In this document: piece by piece, positions 23,459-33,460 of the stretch
Layout of the letters: each line of letters starts with the position of its first letter
Numbering within the stretch: the stretch's first letter is position 1
Source: Nostoc commune NIES-4072
GTDB lineage: Bacteria > Cyanobacteriota > Cyanobacteriia > Cyanobacteriales > Nostocaceae
Length of the DNA stretch: 64,000 nucleotides
Assembly (NCBI RefSeq): GCF_003113895.1
Contig: NZ_BDUD01000001.1
Location: 3,391,772 to 3,455,771 of the forward strand
Reading direction: 5' to 3'
The notes under the pieces: generated by a model
What the model was told of the DNA's origin: nothing
The model's input: the letters and a program-made list of their open reading frames with translations, nothing else
Database searches by the model: none
Translations under genes and position numbers: made by a program

Positions 23459-24979
23459 GTGATAAAACAAGTCGAATGGTCAGAAAATCCGCTTGGATCT
23501 CAGCAAGTTGCAGAATTTGAAACTGAGGTGCGATCGCAGCAACTTCAACGAACAGAAAATCAAGTAACACCAGCACCAGTAGAGGATTTAAAGGAGGAGG
23601 ATGTCGAACTAAACCCGCCAGCGAATCCCAACCGTAGCGTTGTCGAATCAGTGGGTGCAATTCCCAATCAGCTTTACGAGAGACTGGGCTTAACCATGCC
23701 TCGATGGCTGTTGTGGATTATGACGGTTGTCATCGGCATTATCTTATCTGGTTTACTGGTATCAACTTTAGCGCTGTGGACTCCCTTGTGGAGCAATCTA
23801 GATCGAACAGATGAAGATTTAGGAACTACTGCTAAAGACGAGATAAAAATTCCATTACCAGGGGAGTTATGGAGCAAACTTTCCCAGTATAACCTTTCAC
23901 GACCCATGAATATTTTAATTATGGGGATTGAACCAGTTAGCGGTACTGTTGATGGTTCACCAGAAAGCTTTGCTGGGAAAAGCGACACCATGCTGCTAGT
24001 AAGGCTCAATCCTAGTGAAAAATCTGTACGGGTGCTTTCCATTCCCAGAGATACGATGATCGCCATCCCAGAAAAGGGAGAAAAGGGTTTAACTAAGGTA
24101 TCTGATGCTAATGCCAAAGGCGGCCCAGTCTTGGCAGCACGGGTAGTTAGCCGTACCTTAAACAATGCCCCAATTGATCGTTATATCCGTATTTCTACTA
24201 GTGGCTTACGGCAATTAGTCGATCAGTTAGGCGGAGTTGAGGTCTTTGTTCCCCAATCAATGGAATATAAAGACTCTAGCAGTCGGCTGTCGATTAATTT
24301 AGTCAGTGGCTGGCAAACCCTCAACGGCGAACAAGCAGAACAGTTTGCCCGATTCCGCGAACCAGGTTTGGGAGATTTGCCGAGAGTGCAGCGTCAGCAA
24401 GCACTCGTAGCAGCATTGCTGCAACGCTTAAATAGTCCTACCGTCTTACCCAGGTTGCCTCAGTTAACTCGCTTGATGCGAAAATACTTTGATACCAACC
24501 TGAAGATGGAAGAAATGATGGCGTTGGTAAATTTCGGTCTCAACTTGGATCGAGATAATTTCCAAATGACCGTGTTGCCTGGTACGTTTAGCCGTTTTAG
24601 CAAAGACCCTGATAGCTATTGGCTAAATATGACTGGACAGCAGAGCCTGTTGAATGATTATGTTGGGGTAAATGTACCTGGTCTAAAACCAGATATGCGT
24701 CAGGTTCCTAACCTCAAAATTGCTATTCAAAATGCTTCCAATCAACCTCAGCTAACTGAAAAAGTTATTGCTTATCTGAAACAGAAAGGCTTTACTAATA
24801 TTTACAAAGTGCCTGATTGGCCAGATACCCAACGTCAAACTCAGATTGTTGTCCAAAAAGGCAACCGACGAGTTGGAGTTGATTTGCAAAAAGTCTTAGG
24901 CTTGGGTCAAATTGAGGTAGCGGCGATTGGTGATTTAGAATCTGATCTCACAATTCGGATTGGTAAAGATTGGAAATAG
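23459..24979 (+). CDS. LytR-CpsA-Psr (LCP) family protein
   Basis: A 506-residue membrane-anchored LCP protein. An N-terminal cytoplasmic tail of about 80 residues is followed by one transmembrane helix (about 84-107), the LCP catalytic domain (SDTMLLVRLNP, VLSIPRDTMI, the Arg/Asp pairs that bind pyrophosphate), and a LytR_C domain (LKIAIQNASNQPQLTEKV) at the end. LCP enzymes transfer polymer glycans from lipid carriers to peptidoglycan or other acceptors. The GTG at 23459 is chosen because GGGGAGA lies 7 bases before it; a TTG at 23441 has a poor site. Confidence 0.9.
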   Translation: MIKQVEWSENPLGSQQVAEFETEVRSQQLQRTENQVTPAPVEDLKEEDVELNPPANPNRSVVESVGAIPNQLYERLGLTMPRWLLWIMTVVIGIILSGLLVSTLALWTPLWSNLDRTDEDLGTTAKDEIKIPLPGELWSKLSQYNLSRPMNILIMGIEPVSGTVDGSPESFAGKSDTMLLVRLNPSEKSVRVLSIPRDTMIAIPEKGEKGLTKVSDANAKGGPVLAARVVSRTLNNAPIDRYIRISTSGLRQLVDQLGGVEVFVPQSMEYKDSSSRLSINLVSGWQTLNGEQAEQFARFREPGLGDLPRVQRQQALVAALLQRLNSPTVLPRLPQLTRLMRKYFDTNLKMEEMMALVNFGLNLDRDNFQMTVLPGTFSRFSKDPDSYWLNMTGQQSLLNDYVGVNVPGLKPDMRQVPNLKIAIQNASNQPQLTEKVIAYLKQKGFTNIYKVPDWPDTQRQTQIVVQKGNRRVGVDLQKVLGLGQIEVAAIGDLESDLTIRIGKDWK

Positions 24980-25065
24980 TCAAAGAGTCAAGAGTCATTA
25001 GTCATGAGTCATTGGTTAAATGACAAGCGGCTAATGACAAAAGACTGCTGATAAATAATAAAGTT

Positions 25066-25572
25066 ATGAAAAAGATTTTACTGCGCTTTTTGGGTTTGAT
25101 TGTAATTTTGATACTGGCATTTGGGTGGGTAATACTTAATCCCAAACCTGCTTTTGCTCAGATAAATACAATTAATTACAACAATATCAATTTAGAAAAT
25201 CGTGATTTTTCTCATGCTGATTTGGCAGGTGTGACTTTTGTAGCAGCAGAAATGCGGGGGACGAATTTTCAAGGAGCAAATTTAACCAACGCAATTCTCA
25301 CTAAAGGAGTTTTGTTAAAGGCAAATTTGGAAGGAGCGAACTTAAGCGGCGCTTTAGTTGATCGCGTCACTATGGATGGTGCTAACCTGAAAAATGCCAT
25401 TTTTACAGAAGCTACTTTGACCCGTAGCCGTTTTTTTGATGCCGAAATTACAGGCGCTGATTTTACCGACGCATTGATTGACCGTTATCAAGTGTCGCTA
25501 ATGTGTGAAAGGGCTGATGGAGTAAATCCGGTTACGGGTATGTCAACGCGAGATAGTTTAGGTTGTAAGTAA
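25066..25572 (+). CDS. secreted pentapeptide-repeat protein
   Basis: A 168-residue protein with a clear signal peptide (hydrophobic LLRFLGLIVILILAFGWVIL, cleavage at AFAQ), followed by about 18 pentapeptide repeats of the A(D/N)Lxx type (residues 45-145) forming a right-handed beta helix. The end holds two Cys (LMCERADG and LGCK) that may form a disulfide. Similar proteins are thylakoid-lumenal or periplasmic in cyanobacteria; their role is poorly known. Heptamer repeats lie upstream (24988-25047). Confidence 0.85.
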   Translation: MKKILLRFLGLIVILILAFGWVILNPKPAFAQINTINYNNINLENRDFSHADLAGVTFVAAEMRGTNFQGANLTNAILTKGVLLKANLEGANLSGALVDRVTMDGANLKNAIFTEATLTRSRFFDAEITGADFTDALIDRYQVSLMCERADGVNPVTGMSTRDSLGCK

Positions 25573-25665
25573 AAAATCTCGACGTTGAGCCTAAAAGCAG
25601 AGATATTTTATTGTAAATATGGAAAATATAGCAATAAAATTAGTAAGAGTACTGGATGAATACGA

Positions 25666-25905
25666 ATGAGTACAGAGCAAGAGTTATTAACTAAGTGGCA
25701 TTCACTTCCCCAAGACAAACAAGAGGAAGTTTTAGATTTTGTCGAATTTCTTCACTTGAAAAACTCTGCAAATAAAACTCCTTTGGGAGAACGTTTACGG
25801 CAAATTCGCGCTAGGATTGTTAATTCTGGTAAACAGTTATTAGATGAAGACGAAATAGAAAGAGAACTCGCCAGTCGGAGAGGTGGGCTACAGAGTAAAG
25901 AATAA
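25666..25905 (+). CDS. DUF2281-type antitoxin
   Basis: A 79-residue protein beginning STEQELLTKWHSLPQDKQEEVLDFVEFL, the pattern of DUF2281 antitoxins. Its C-terminus (LLDEDEIERELASRRGG) should wrap the toxin. Its stop overlaps the start of the PIN gene (TAATG). An ATG at 25619 opens a 16-codon frame that overlaps this start as ATGA and may be a leader peptide. Known relatives neutralise PIN ribonucleases and repress their own operon. Confidence 0.8.
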   Translation: MSTEQELLTKWHSLPQDKQEEVLDFVEFLHLKNSANKTPLGERLRQIRARIVNSGKQLLDEDEIERELASRRGGLQSKE

Positions 25906-26309
25906 TGAAAATAACTTATATTGATTCAGGGGTGCTACTCAGTGCAACAGATGGTGTTGGAAGAATTGCCGAGAAAGCCCTTGAAATATTAGAAGATTCC
26001 CAACGGGAATTCGCTTCTAGTGAGTTTGTCAAATTAGAGGTAAGTCCTAAAGCAGTTTATAACAAGCAAACCGAAGAAGCTAAATTTTATGAAGAGTTTT
26101 TTAGCGATGTTACCTATTGGGCTAGTGATTTGACTCTTATTGTTCAAGAGGCTTACCAAATTGCTTCTCAATATGGTTTAGCAGCGATGGACGCGCTTCA
26201 TGTCGCTGCGGCATTATCCATTGGTGCAGAGGAATTAGTCACAACTGAGAAAAGAACAAAACCTATGCATCGCGTAACTAGTATTGATATAGTTTCTATA
26301 TTAGAATAA
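25905..26309 (+). CDS. PIN-domain ribonuclease toxin
   Basis: A 134-residue PIN protein. The first acidic residue is in YIDSG (Asp6), Glu43 or Glu50 follows in SEFVKLEVSP, and the late acidic cluster is AAMDALHVAAAL (Asp at about 98) and VTTEKR. PIN toxins of VapC type cleave tRNA or rRNA. The start overlaps the antitoxin stop by one base (TAATG), so translation is coupled. Complete and apparently functional. Confidence 0.82.
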   Translation: MKITYIDSGVLLSATDGVGRIAEKALEILEDSQREFASSEFVKLEVSPKAVYNKQTEEAKFYEEFFSDVTYWASDLTLIVQEAYQIASQYGLAAMDALHVAAALSIGAEELVTTEKRTKPMHRVTSIDIVSILE

Positions 26310-26456
26310 AGCAGACTGCTAAATAAATAACATAGTACGTTAATCTAAAAGCATAATGCAATGACAGTTGTGATGTCTTCAGGGAACAGAGAAAACCTTT
26401 ACTTATCCTTGTTCCCCTACTTAATATTGATTGAGAATTTTAACAACTAGTCGCTT

Positions 26457-27190
26457 TTAACTACTACTAGGAATTTCAATTAAAAACTCTGTTCCTTCTC
26501 CTGGTTTAGAGGAACATTTAATCTGACCATGATGTTTTTCAACTATTATTTGATGGCTGATAGATAATCCTAACCCTGTACCTTTACCTGGTACTTTGGT
26601 AGTGAAGAAGGGATCGAATATATGCGATCGCACCTCTTCTGGAATTCCCAGACCATTATCAGCTATTCTAATTACAATCTTATTATTAACTGCTTGCGTA
26701 CTAATCCAGATAGTTAGAGGTATTTTTGGACACCTTTGGGATAATTTCAAATACCTTTGCTGTATAATTTTAAACTTTTCCTCTAATGCATCAATACTGT
26801 TACTTAGAAGATTCATAAACACTTGATTTAATTGCGCTGGATAGCATTCGAGCAAACGTAAAGCAGCATATTCCTTCACAATTTCAATAGCTGGGCGTTC
26901 ATTGTTGTTTTTGAGCCGATGTCCTAAGATTAGCAAAGTACTATCCAATCCTTCATGAATATCGATTGACTGGCGGATTTTATCAATGGTTGCAGCCAGC
27001 AATTCTTGCCGCTCCATTGCTTTCTCCCGCACTCCAATCGTCATTAAAGCTAAAAATTGCAACTCGATCAGCTTGCAGCAGCTGGCGTATTTCTTGAGTT
27101 GTTGTTTTAAAGATAGTTTCAATATCAAGGGGTGAGCGATCGCGCCAATACATACCATAGGATGCCCAAAGGGCTGGAGGGCGAAAGCAT
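26457..27190 (-). pseudogene. remnant of a GAF-domain sensor histidine kinase
   Basis: The 3' part encodes a histidine-kinase ATPase domain: HEGLDSTLLILGHRLK, the N-box [12 protein letters not shown], the G1 box DNGLGI and the G2 box [10 protein letters not shown]. Upstream, in another frame (about 27190-27010), the beginning of a GAF domain is readable: PALWASYGMYWRDRSPLDIE, then TTQEIRQLLQADRVAIFSFN. The rest of the GAF domain and the whole HisKA dimerisation helix with the phosphorylated His are missing. The 233-residue open frame starting at 27158 mixes both parts and is not a normal kinase. It is best read as a pseudogene after deletion and frameshift. Confidence 0.75.
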
Positions 27191-27289
27191 GTAAAATAAG
27201 TAATTTCTCAAAATTTACCTGACAGACTGCGGTATTTCAGGTTAAATGTTTTAAAGTATGCACTCTGCAAGAGTTGTCGGGTAATATTC

Positions 27290-28894
27290 GTGACACAACA
27301 AGACCAAAAACCCTCTCGTTCTTTCGCTGGAATTGCTGGCATTGTTGCCGCAGCCACATTAATTAGTAAAGTCTTCGGTTTAGTGCGGCAGCAAGCGATC
27401 GCTGCCGCTTTTGGTGTTGGTGCTGCTGCCACTGCCTATAGTTATGCCTATATTATCCCAGGCTTTCTATTGATATTACTCGGTGGTGTCAATGGGCCAT
27501 TACACAGTGCAGTTGTCAGCGTTTTAGCCAAGCGACGGCGAGAAGAAGCGGCTCCCCTAGTGGAAACCGTGACAACGCTGGTAGCTGGATTGCTGTTGCT
27601 GGTGACAGTGGCTCAAGTTTTATTTGCGGATGCGATCGTTGATTTAGTTGGTCATGGTTTGGAAGCGACAACCAGAGCGATCGCCATTCAACAACTCCGC
27701 ATCATGGCACCAATGGCTTTATTTGCCGGATTAATTGGCATTGGCTTTGGTACTCTCAATACAGCCAATCAATATTGGTTACTTTCCATTAGTCCTTTAT
27801 TATCCAGTATTACCGTTGTTGCCGGTCTTGGTATCTTGGCTATGCAACTAGGCAAAGATATTATTAAGCCAGAGTACGCTTTAATCGGTGGAATGGTTTT
27901 AGCTTGGGGAACCTTGGCAGGAGCAGTTCTCCAGTGGTTAGTGCAGCTAATCGTGCAGTGGCGGTTAGGACTCGGCACATTACGCTTGCGGTTTGATTTT
28001 AAATCTCCAGGCGTTCAAGAAGTCATCAGAATCATGACTCCGGCAACGATTTCTTCTGGAATGATGCCAATTAATGTTGCCACTGACCTTTATTTTGCCA
28101 GTCCTATTCCTGGTGCGGCAGCAGGATTTAACTATGCAAATCTATTAGTACAGACTCCGTTAGGGATTATTTCTAATATCATTTTACTGCCCTTGTTACC
28201 GATATTTGCCAAACTTGCCGGCCCCGAAAATTGGCCAGATTTAAAATTACGCATTCGTCAAGGACTGCTACTTACTGCCTTCACCATGCTACCGCTAGGG
28301 GCGTTGATGGTGTCGTTATCAGTGCCTATTGTGCAAGTGGTATATGAGCGCGGTGCTTTCAAGCCAGAAGCTACACAGCTAGTTTCATCCTTGCTAGTCG
28401 CTTATGGAATTGGGATGTTTGTCTATTTGGGACGTGATGTTTTGGTACGGGTATTCTACGCTTTAGGCGATGGACAGACACCTTTTCGCATCAGTATTTT
28501 TAACATCTTGCTCAACATCATATTAGATTGGTTTTTCGTTAAACCTTTTGGCGCTCCCGGTTTGGTGTTAGCAACAGTGGGTGTAAATTGCAGTTCAATG
28601 TTGATGCTGTTATGGTTGCTTGATCGCAAGCTCAATGGTTTACCTTGGCGTGAATGGAGTTTGCCGATTTTGGGTTTGACTGCGGGTAGCTTGGTAGCTG
28701 GGGTAGCAAGCTATGGGACATTAGTTGCTTCTCAACAATTGCTAGGTAAAACGGGTTTACTGATTCTGGTGTTGCAATTATGCATATCAGGCTTCGTGGG
28801 GATTGCAGTGTTTGCTGCGATCGCTTCCTGGCTGAAAATACCAGAGGTGAATAGTTTTATATCTCGTCTACGTCAGCGCTTTTTGAAAAAATAA
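27290..28894 (+). CDS. murJ: lipid II flippase MurJ
   Basis: A 534-residue MOP-superfamily membrane protein with about 14 hydrophobic helices. The first helix region GIVAAATLISKVFGLVRQQAIAA is the MurJ hallmark, and Arg residues line the early loops (KRRREEAAPL). MurJ flips lipid II across the inner membrane for peptidoglycan synthesis. Translation starts at GTG 27290. It stands alone between the kinase remnant and psbI. Confidence 0.9.
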   Translation: MTQQDQKPSRSFAGIAGIVAAATLISKVFGLVRQQAIAAAFGVGAAATAYSYAYIIPGFLLILLGGVNGPLHSAVVSVLAKRRREEAAPLVETVTTLVAGLLLLVTVAQVLFADAIVDLVGHGLEATTRAIAIQQLRIMAPMALFAGLIGIGFGTLNTANQYWLLSISPLLSSITVVAGLGILAMQLGKDIIKPEYALIGGMVLAWGTLAGAVLQWLVQLIVQWRLGLGTLRLRFDFKSPGVQEVIRIMTPATISSGMMPINVATDLYFASPIPGAAAGFNYANLLVQTPLGIISNIILLPLLPIFAKLAGPENWPDLKLRIRQGLLLTAFTMLPLGALMVSLSVPIVQVVYERGAFKPEATQLVSSLLVAYGIGMFVYLGRDVLVRVFYALGDGQTPFRISIFNILLNIILDWFFVKPFGAPGLVLATVGVNCSSMLMLLWLLDRKLNGLPWREWSLPILGLTAGSLVAGVASYGTLVASQQLLGKTGLLILVLQLCISGFVGIAVFAAIASWLKIPEVNSFISRLRQRFLKK

Positions 28895-29154
28895 TTGTTA
28901 TTTGAAGAAACTTTTGCCCTCAGTTAACGTCACAAGAGTAACCAGTCTCTGAGCTATTTATTAAGGGCATCTCAAAGTTAGAAAAATAAACTTAGGGTAG
29001 GCACTGCTAGTCCCTAATCTCCAAGTCGCCAGCCCCAAGTCCCCAGAGTCCTCTCAAAAGGGACGAGATTTGGGTAATATAAAGTAGCTATCTTTTCTGC
29101 ATGGCAGATCCTGAAAGAAAAGCTTTCTTTGTCTTACCCCTTGGAGATATTTCT

Positions 29155-29271
29155 ATGCTGACTTTAAAAATCGCTGTTTATATTGTTGTTGCCTTCTTCG
29201 TCACTATCTTCGTCTTCGGATTTTTGTCAAACGATCCAGCTCGTAACCCCGGCCGTCGGGACTTAGAGTAA
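29155..29271 (+). CDS. psbI: photosystem II reaction centre protein I
   Basis: A 38-residue protein, exactly the normal PsbI length: [19 protein letters not shown] followed by [19 protein letters not shown]. It has one transmembrane helix and the conserved stromal tail. PsbI binds near D1 and helps early assembly of the photosystem II reaction centre. A GGAG lies 8 bases upstream. An in-frame ATG at 29101 would add 18 residues, but the family always begins at MLTLK. Confidence 0.97.
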   Translation: MLTLKIAVYIVVAFFVTIFVFGFLSNDPARNPGRRDLE

Positions 29272-29468
29272 AAGGGCGATAAATCATCCGCGACTTTAGA
29301 AGGCGGAAGATATTAAACCCCACGGAAACTTACTAAACTTTCGCCTAGTAAGTTTCCTCCTCAAAGTGGCTTGCTACCGGTAGCAGAAGGCGACAGTTGG
29401 AAGGCAAAATGTATATTTAATCCTTCCCTCCGTCATTTGGCTGTTTGTTAGCCCGATTATGCTCAAAT

Positions 29469-32315
29469 ATGCTTCATCCAGTTCTGCCGCCTGATCCGCC
29501 TTTTATCCTTGAATCTTTACAAGCTGTAAATCCCGCCTCATCTGCTAGTCATACAAACTTTCTTTCAGGTGTAGATACTGGAATACACGAAAAAACAGAC
29601 AAATCCAAGCAGCCCAAGGATTTGGCTCAGTTGCCAATTGCGGGTAAAACCAAGAGTGATCCGCCATTGCCAACTCCGATTAACTCAACTCAGGATGGCT
29701 TGGTAATTGCCGAAACTCCCTCTGTACCTCATTCACTAGAAATTTCGCCTATCAAGGGTTCTGGAACTGCTGCACTTTTGGGGCGATCGCTAATCGGTGG
29801 TTATCCCACGCAGCAGGTTAAAACCTCTAATTACCAAGATAAAGAAGACACAAAGACAAGTCCCAGTGTCGGCGTTGAGCGTTCAGAACTTCTGCTAAGA
29901 GCGGCGTTACGCAAGCAGGAGACGCAAACAAAAGTCACTACGTTGCCAAAGAAAGTTGGAGCGGAGACTTCCTCTATAAACTTAAAAAGTGAACCTTTTC
30001 AAAAACTCGGTGAGCAAGCGCCAACTCTCAATTTTAGTAGAGAAAAACAAACCTTTTTGGATGGTAGCTTTAGCTATAGAGCTTCCCCAAATCCCCAACT
30101 TGTTCAGTCTTTGCGTCCTCTTCAAACTGTCCCAAGTCCTACAAACAGCAACAAAGTCGAATCCAAAGCGGGAATTTTCGCACAGAAGTTAACCCCGCAA
30201 AAACAGCAAAGTGATATTACTGCACCACAGTCTTTAGGAAGAGACAATATCTCTGAATCTGCTGCTGATCTTGCACCGAGTTCTCAATCAGTACAAAATT
30301 TTATAAAATTCACGTCTCGTAACCCGACAAATCAACTTTCAAAGCCCATCACTGTAGGATTCAAATCCCAAGTCCAACAACAAGCTCAAGCACCAACGCC
30401 TACACGAGATAGCAATACGATTAATCAGCTACAAAGTCAACCATCTGGTACAACTGCGCCAGCCAAACCGAGAATTGTAGAAGTCACTTCAGATCGGCAA
30501 GAGTATGACGAGCAACGGCGAATTATTACAGCTGTTGGTAATGTACTTGTGCGATTTGATGGAGCGGTGGTGGATGCCGATCGCTTGCAAGTCAATTTAG
30601 ACAACTTGATTGCTGCGGGGGAGGGCAACGTAACTTTAACACGGGGCGATCAGGTACTGCGTGGACAACGTTTTACTTATAACTTTGTTCAAGATAGTGG
30701 GGAACTGCTAAATGGTAGAGGAGAAATTTATGTACCCTCAGCACAAACAGATTTTGCTTTTTCATCCACGGGTATAAGTGCTGGTGGAGTTCCAAAACGT
30801 CCGCCGAGCGATCGCATTAGAGCCAATCAGCCCCTTTCCGGTGTGAGCAGCCCTGGAGGAATTGATGTGGTATTTGGTGGTCAAGCAGATGCTAGCAACC
30901 TCCCGCCATCGAAAGCAGGAGGTGTAGTGAATCGGCTTAGGTTTGAAGCTGAACACATTGACTTTTATCCCCAAGGCTGGCAAGCAAGGGATGTCCGCCT
31001 CACCAACGATCCTTTTTCGCCCCCAGAACTAGAGTTGCGGGCAAATACAGTAACTCTGACGCGAGAATCACCCTTGGTAGACCGCATTAGGACACAGAAT
31101 CAGCGTTTGGTATTCGATCGAGGCGTCTCCTTACCAATTCCTGTGAATGAGCGGACTATTGACCGCCGGGAGCGCGACGTTACACCTGCAATAGTTTCCC
31201 CTGGTTATGATGGAGAAGATCGGGGTGGCTTGTATATTGAGCGTGGCTTTCCAGTGATCGATACAGAGAATACACGCTGGACGATCACGCCCCAGTTATT
31301 AATACAAAGGGCTGTGCAAGAAGGCACGGGTGATTTAGGCGCACTGTTTGGTGTGAAGACAAAGATAAATTCTGTTTTGAGTCCACGAGCAGTCATTAAC
31401 GGGACTGGGGAATTAACTAGTTTTGACTTGAACAAACTAGAAGATAATTTGCGGGCGAGGTTAGGATTGCGCCAAACATTAGGGACTTCCCTTCCCCATC
31501 TTTTGAATCTGGAGTATAGCTACCGCGATCGCTTTTACAACGGTACCCTCGGTTTTCAAACCGTCCAGAGTAGTCTTGGTGGTATTATTCTCTCTCCGGT
31601 GATTCCTTTAGGTAAAAGTGGCATCAACCTCAGATATCAGGGAAGCGCTCGATATATCAATGCCAACACCGATCGCCAAGACTTACTAGAACCAGTGCGG
31701 GAAAATGATCGCATCTCACTAGGTCGTTTCCAAGCCAGCGCTTCCCTCAGTACTGGGCTGTTGCTGTGGCAGGGAAAACCATTACCACCCACTGCCACTG
31801 CGGGATTACGATACACGGCTAACCCTGTAGTTCCTTATTTGCGAGCGATCGCTGAACTTACAGGCACTAGCAGTTATTACACCAATGGTGATAACCAAAG
31901 TACCCTAACTGGTACAATTGGCTTACTAGGGCAAATTGGTCATTTTTCTCGACCTTTCTTAGACTACACAGCCTTTAATATTACTTATTCTCAAGGCTTA
32001 AACAACGGATTATCACCCTTTTTGTTTGATCGCTCCGTTGATAACCAAGTGTTGAGCGCTGGGATATCACAGCAAATCTACGGCCCTTTTCGCTTAGGCT
32101 TTCAAACATCTGTTAACTTGGATACTGGTAAAGAAAGCAGCACCGACTATATTGTGGAATATAGCCGTCGCACCTATGGCATCACCTTGCGTTACAATCC
32201 GGTGTTGGAGTTAGGTGGTATCAGCATCCGAATTAGTGATTTTAACTGGGGTGGCGGCACTGATCCATTTTCTGAAGTTAAACCAGTGGTAGGCGGCGTG
32301 CAACAGGATTATTAG
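29469..32315 (+). CDS. DUF3769 outer-membrane protein, LptD-like
   Basis: A 948-residue protein. The N-terminus MLHPVLPPDPP is typical of the cyanobacterial DUF3769 family. Residues about 20-330 are low-complexity and Pro/Ser/Gln-rich. An OstA/LptA-like domain follows (VEVTSDRQEYDEQRRIITAVGNV, about 350-480), and the last 550 residues are a beta-barrel with repeated strands. This layout mirrors LptD, which inserts lipopolysaccharide in the outer membrane. The ATG at 29469 is preferred over an upstream TTG (29445). No classical signal peptide is visible at this start, which is odd for the family role. Confidence 0.85.
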   Translation: MLHPVLPPDPPFILESLQAVNPASSASHTNFLSGVDTGIHEKTDKSKQPKDLAQLPIAGKTKSDPPLPTPINSTQDGLVIAETPSVPHSLEISPIKGSGTAALLGRSLIGGYPTQQVKTSNYQDKEDTKTSPSVGVERSELLLRAALRKQETQTKVTTLPKKVGAETSSINLKSEPFQKLGEQAPTLNFSREKQTFLDGSFSYRASPNPQLVQSLRPLQTVPSPTNSNKVESKAGIFAQKLTPQKQQSDITAPQSLGRDNISESAADLAPSSQSVQNFIKFTSRNPTNQLSKPITVGFKSQVQQQAQAPTPTRDSNTINQLQSQPSGTTAPAKPRIVEVTSDRQEYDEQRRIITAVGNVLVRFDGAVVDADRLQVNLDNLIAAGEGNVTLTRGDQVLRGQRFTYNFVQDSGELLNGRGEIYVPSAQTDFAFSSTGISAGGVPKRPPSDRIRANQPLSGVSSPGGIDVVFGGQADASNLPPSKAGGVVNRLRFEAEHIDFYPQGWQARDVRLTNDPFSPPELELRANTVTLTRESPLVDRIRTQNQRLVFDRGVSLPIPVNERTIDRRERDVTPAIVSPGYDGEDRGGLYIERGFPVIDTENTRWTITPQLLIQRAVQEGTGDLGALFGVKTKINSVLSPRAVINGTGELTSFDLNKLEDNLRARLGLRQTLGTSLPHLLNLEYSYRDRFYNGTLGFQTVQSSLGGIILSPVIPLGKSGINLRYQGSARYINANTDRQDLLEPVRENDRISLGRFQASASLSTGLLLWQGKPLPPTATAGLRYTANPVVPYLRAIAELTGTSSYYTNGDNQSTLTGTIGLLGQIGHFSRPFLDYTAFNITYSQGLNNGLSPFLFDRSVDNQVLSAGISQQIYGPFRLGFQTSVNLDTGKESSTDYIVEYSRRTYGITLRYNPVLELGGISIRISDFNWGGGTDPFSEVKPVVGGVQQDY

Positions 32316-32380
32316 TCAAATAGTTAGCAGTTGCCCTACTCGACACTTGATTTTTTAAGGTTTTCTATCTTTCGCCCAGT

Positions 32381-32665
32381 CTAAGGATTTGGCACGACTC
32401 GACAGCTTATCGCACAATTGGTTGATGCCGCACCAGGTATTCTCAGCTTGGCATAGTCGCCGCTTAGTTGAATACCTGACGGTGGTTGGTGTAGGGTTGC
32501 ACAGCATCTTTGCACTGCGGCTTGGTACTCTCGCCATTGCTTACGGATTGCAATACTTGCAGCATCGTTACCTAAATCTGAAAATTTTAGCCCCGCTCGA
32601 ATTAGCCAAGTTTCTACATCAGTTGTTTCACCCAGCATTTCTGGTATGGCATTAATCTTTTCCAT
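32381..32665 (-). CDS. doubtful small protein, unknown
   Basis: A leftward 94-residue frame. The first 60 residues (ETTDVETWLIRAGLKFSDLG and onward) look protein-like and helical, while the last 30 do not. A second minus-strand frame (32355-32537) continues with SSRAKSLDWAKDRKP, so a frameshifted gene is possible. The plus-strand frame over the same bases appears to be a shadow. Low confidence. Confidence 0.3.
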   Translation of the reverse strand: MEKINAIPEMLGETTDVETWLIRAGLKFSDLGNDAASIAIRKQWREYQAAVQRCCATLHQPPSGIQLSGDYAKLRIPGAASTNCAISCRVVPNP

Positions 32666-32820
32666 GAGTAATATCTTTTACACGTATTTAAAATTGGTAA
32701 TTTTACTTTAAGAAAAACTATTGATAATAGCCAATATAATTATTTATCAGAATCATCAATAAAAATGATTAAAATAAGAGAACAAATTATTATTACGGCT
32801 CTGATTTAGATAAAAACACG

Positions 32821-32849
32821 GTAGGGGCACAGCAATGCTGTACCCCTAC
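32821..32849. repeat. GTAGGGGCACAGCA dispersed palindrome
   Basis: GTAGGGGCACAGCA and TGCTGTACCCCTAC form an imperfect hairpin. This is a well-known form of dispersed repeat in Nostoc-type genomes. Confidence 0.75.
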
Positions 32850-32947
32850 GAATGCTCTGTAATTTATGTGATCGAAAACCGTTATATTACGGCTAGCAAA
32901 TATCATTGCTTTAGGTTGTGAATAAGCTATTTTCTAGCTTGGAATCA

Positions 32948-33460
32948 CTAGAAGCGATAGCCTAATCCAGCTTGGAAGCTGACAGCATCAGCATCACTAT
33001 TTCTGTAGGCATCAATGCCCCATTTAGTATCGCCATAAGCAATGACATTGTTGCTAACTTCTGATTCAATACCAAGGGTGATTACAGGTGCATTCTGATT
33101 ACCCAACGGGGTTTTTTGACCTTCGTCAGTTACAAAAGAATAACCACCACCGAAGTAAAGGTTAGTGTTTCTAGCGATCGGCGCATCGTAAGTCACTATG
33201 GGCATAATTGCCGCAGCATCACCACCATACAGCACAGAACCTCGCACTGAAACAGGCGCATTAGGAACGGCGTAACGTCCTTGAATATTGCCACCAATTT
33301 GTGATTCATCATTTCCTTGTCCGCCACTGGTTGCACCAACCGCAATACCAGCACCGATGTAATTGCCATTTGTGCCAGCTGTTTGAGCAGAAGCAATTCC
33401 CGCCGAGAGAACAATGGAAGCAACAGCAACGAAAGAGGCAGCTAATTTTGTAAGTTTCAT
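32948..33460 (-). CDS. small outer-membrane beta-barrel protein
   Basis: A 170-residue protein from the ATG at 33460 (MKLTKLAASFVAVASIVLS), which begins a standard signal peptide with cleavage at ASAQ. The mature part consists of alternating strands and ends in Phe (FQAGLGYRF), the usual outer-membrane insertion signal. It probably forms an eight-stranded barrel like small OmpA/OmpW-type proteins. A longer in-frame start (33493) would bury the signal peptide. Function unknown. Confidence 0.8.
   Translation of the reverse strand: MKLTKLAASFVAVASIVLSAGIASAQTAGTNGNYIGAGIAVGATSGGQGNDESQIGGNIQGRYAVPNAPVSVRGSVLYGGDAAAIMPIVTYDAPIARNTNLYFGGGYSFVTDEGQKTPLGNQNAPVITLGIESEVSNNVIAYGDTKWGIDAYRNSDADAVSFQAGLGYRF

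Larger units (their letters stand above)
32316..32947. other. 632-base region, mostly without convincing genes
   Basis: Besides the doubtful frame at 32381-32665, it contains an A/T-rich stretch (32690-32800) and a palindromic repeat at 32821-32849. No promoter-like element could be singled out. Confidence 0.5.

Noticed and set aside
32389..32655. Plus-strand frame of 88 codons
   Set aside because: Lies opposite a more protein-like minus-strand frame and lacks a ribosome-binding site.
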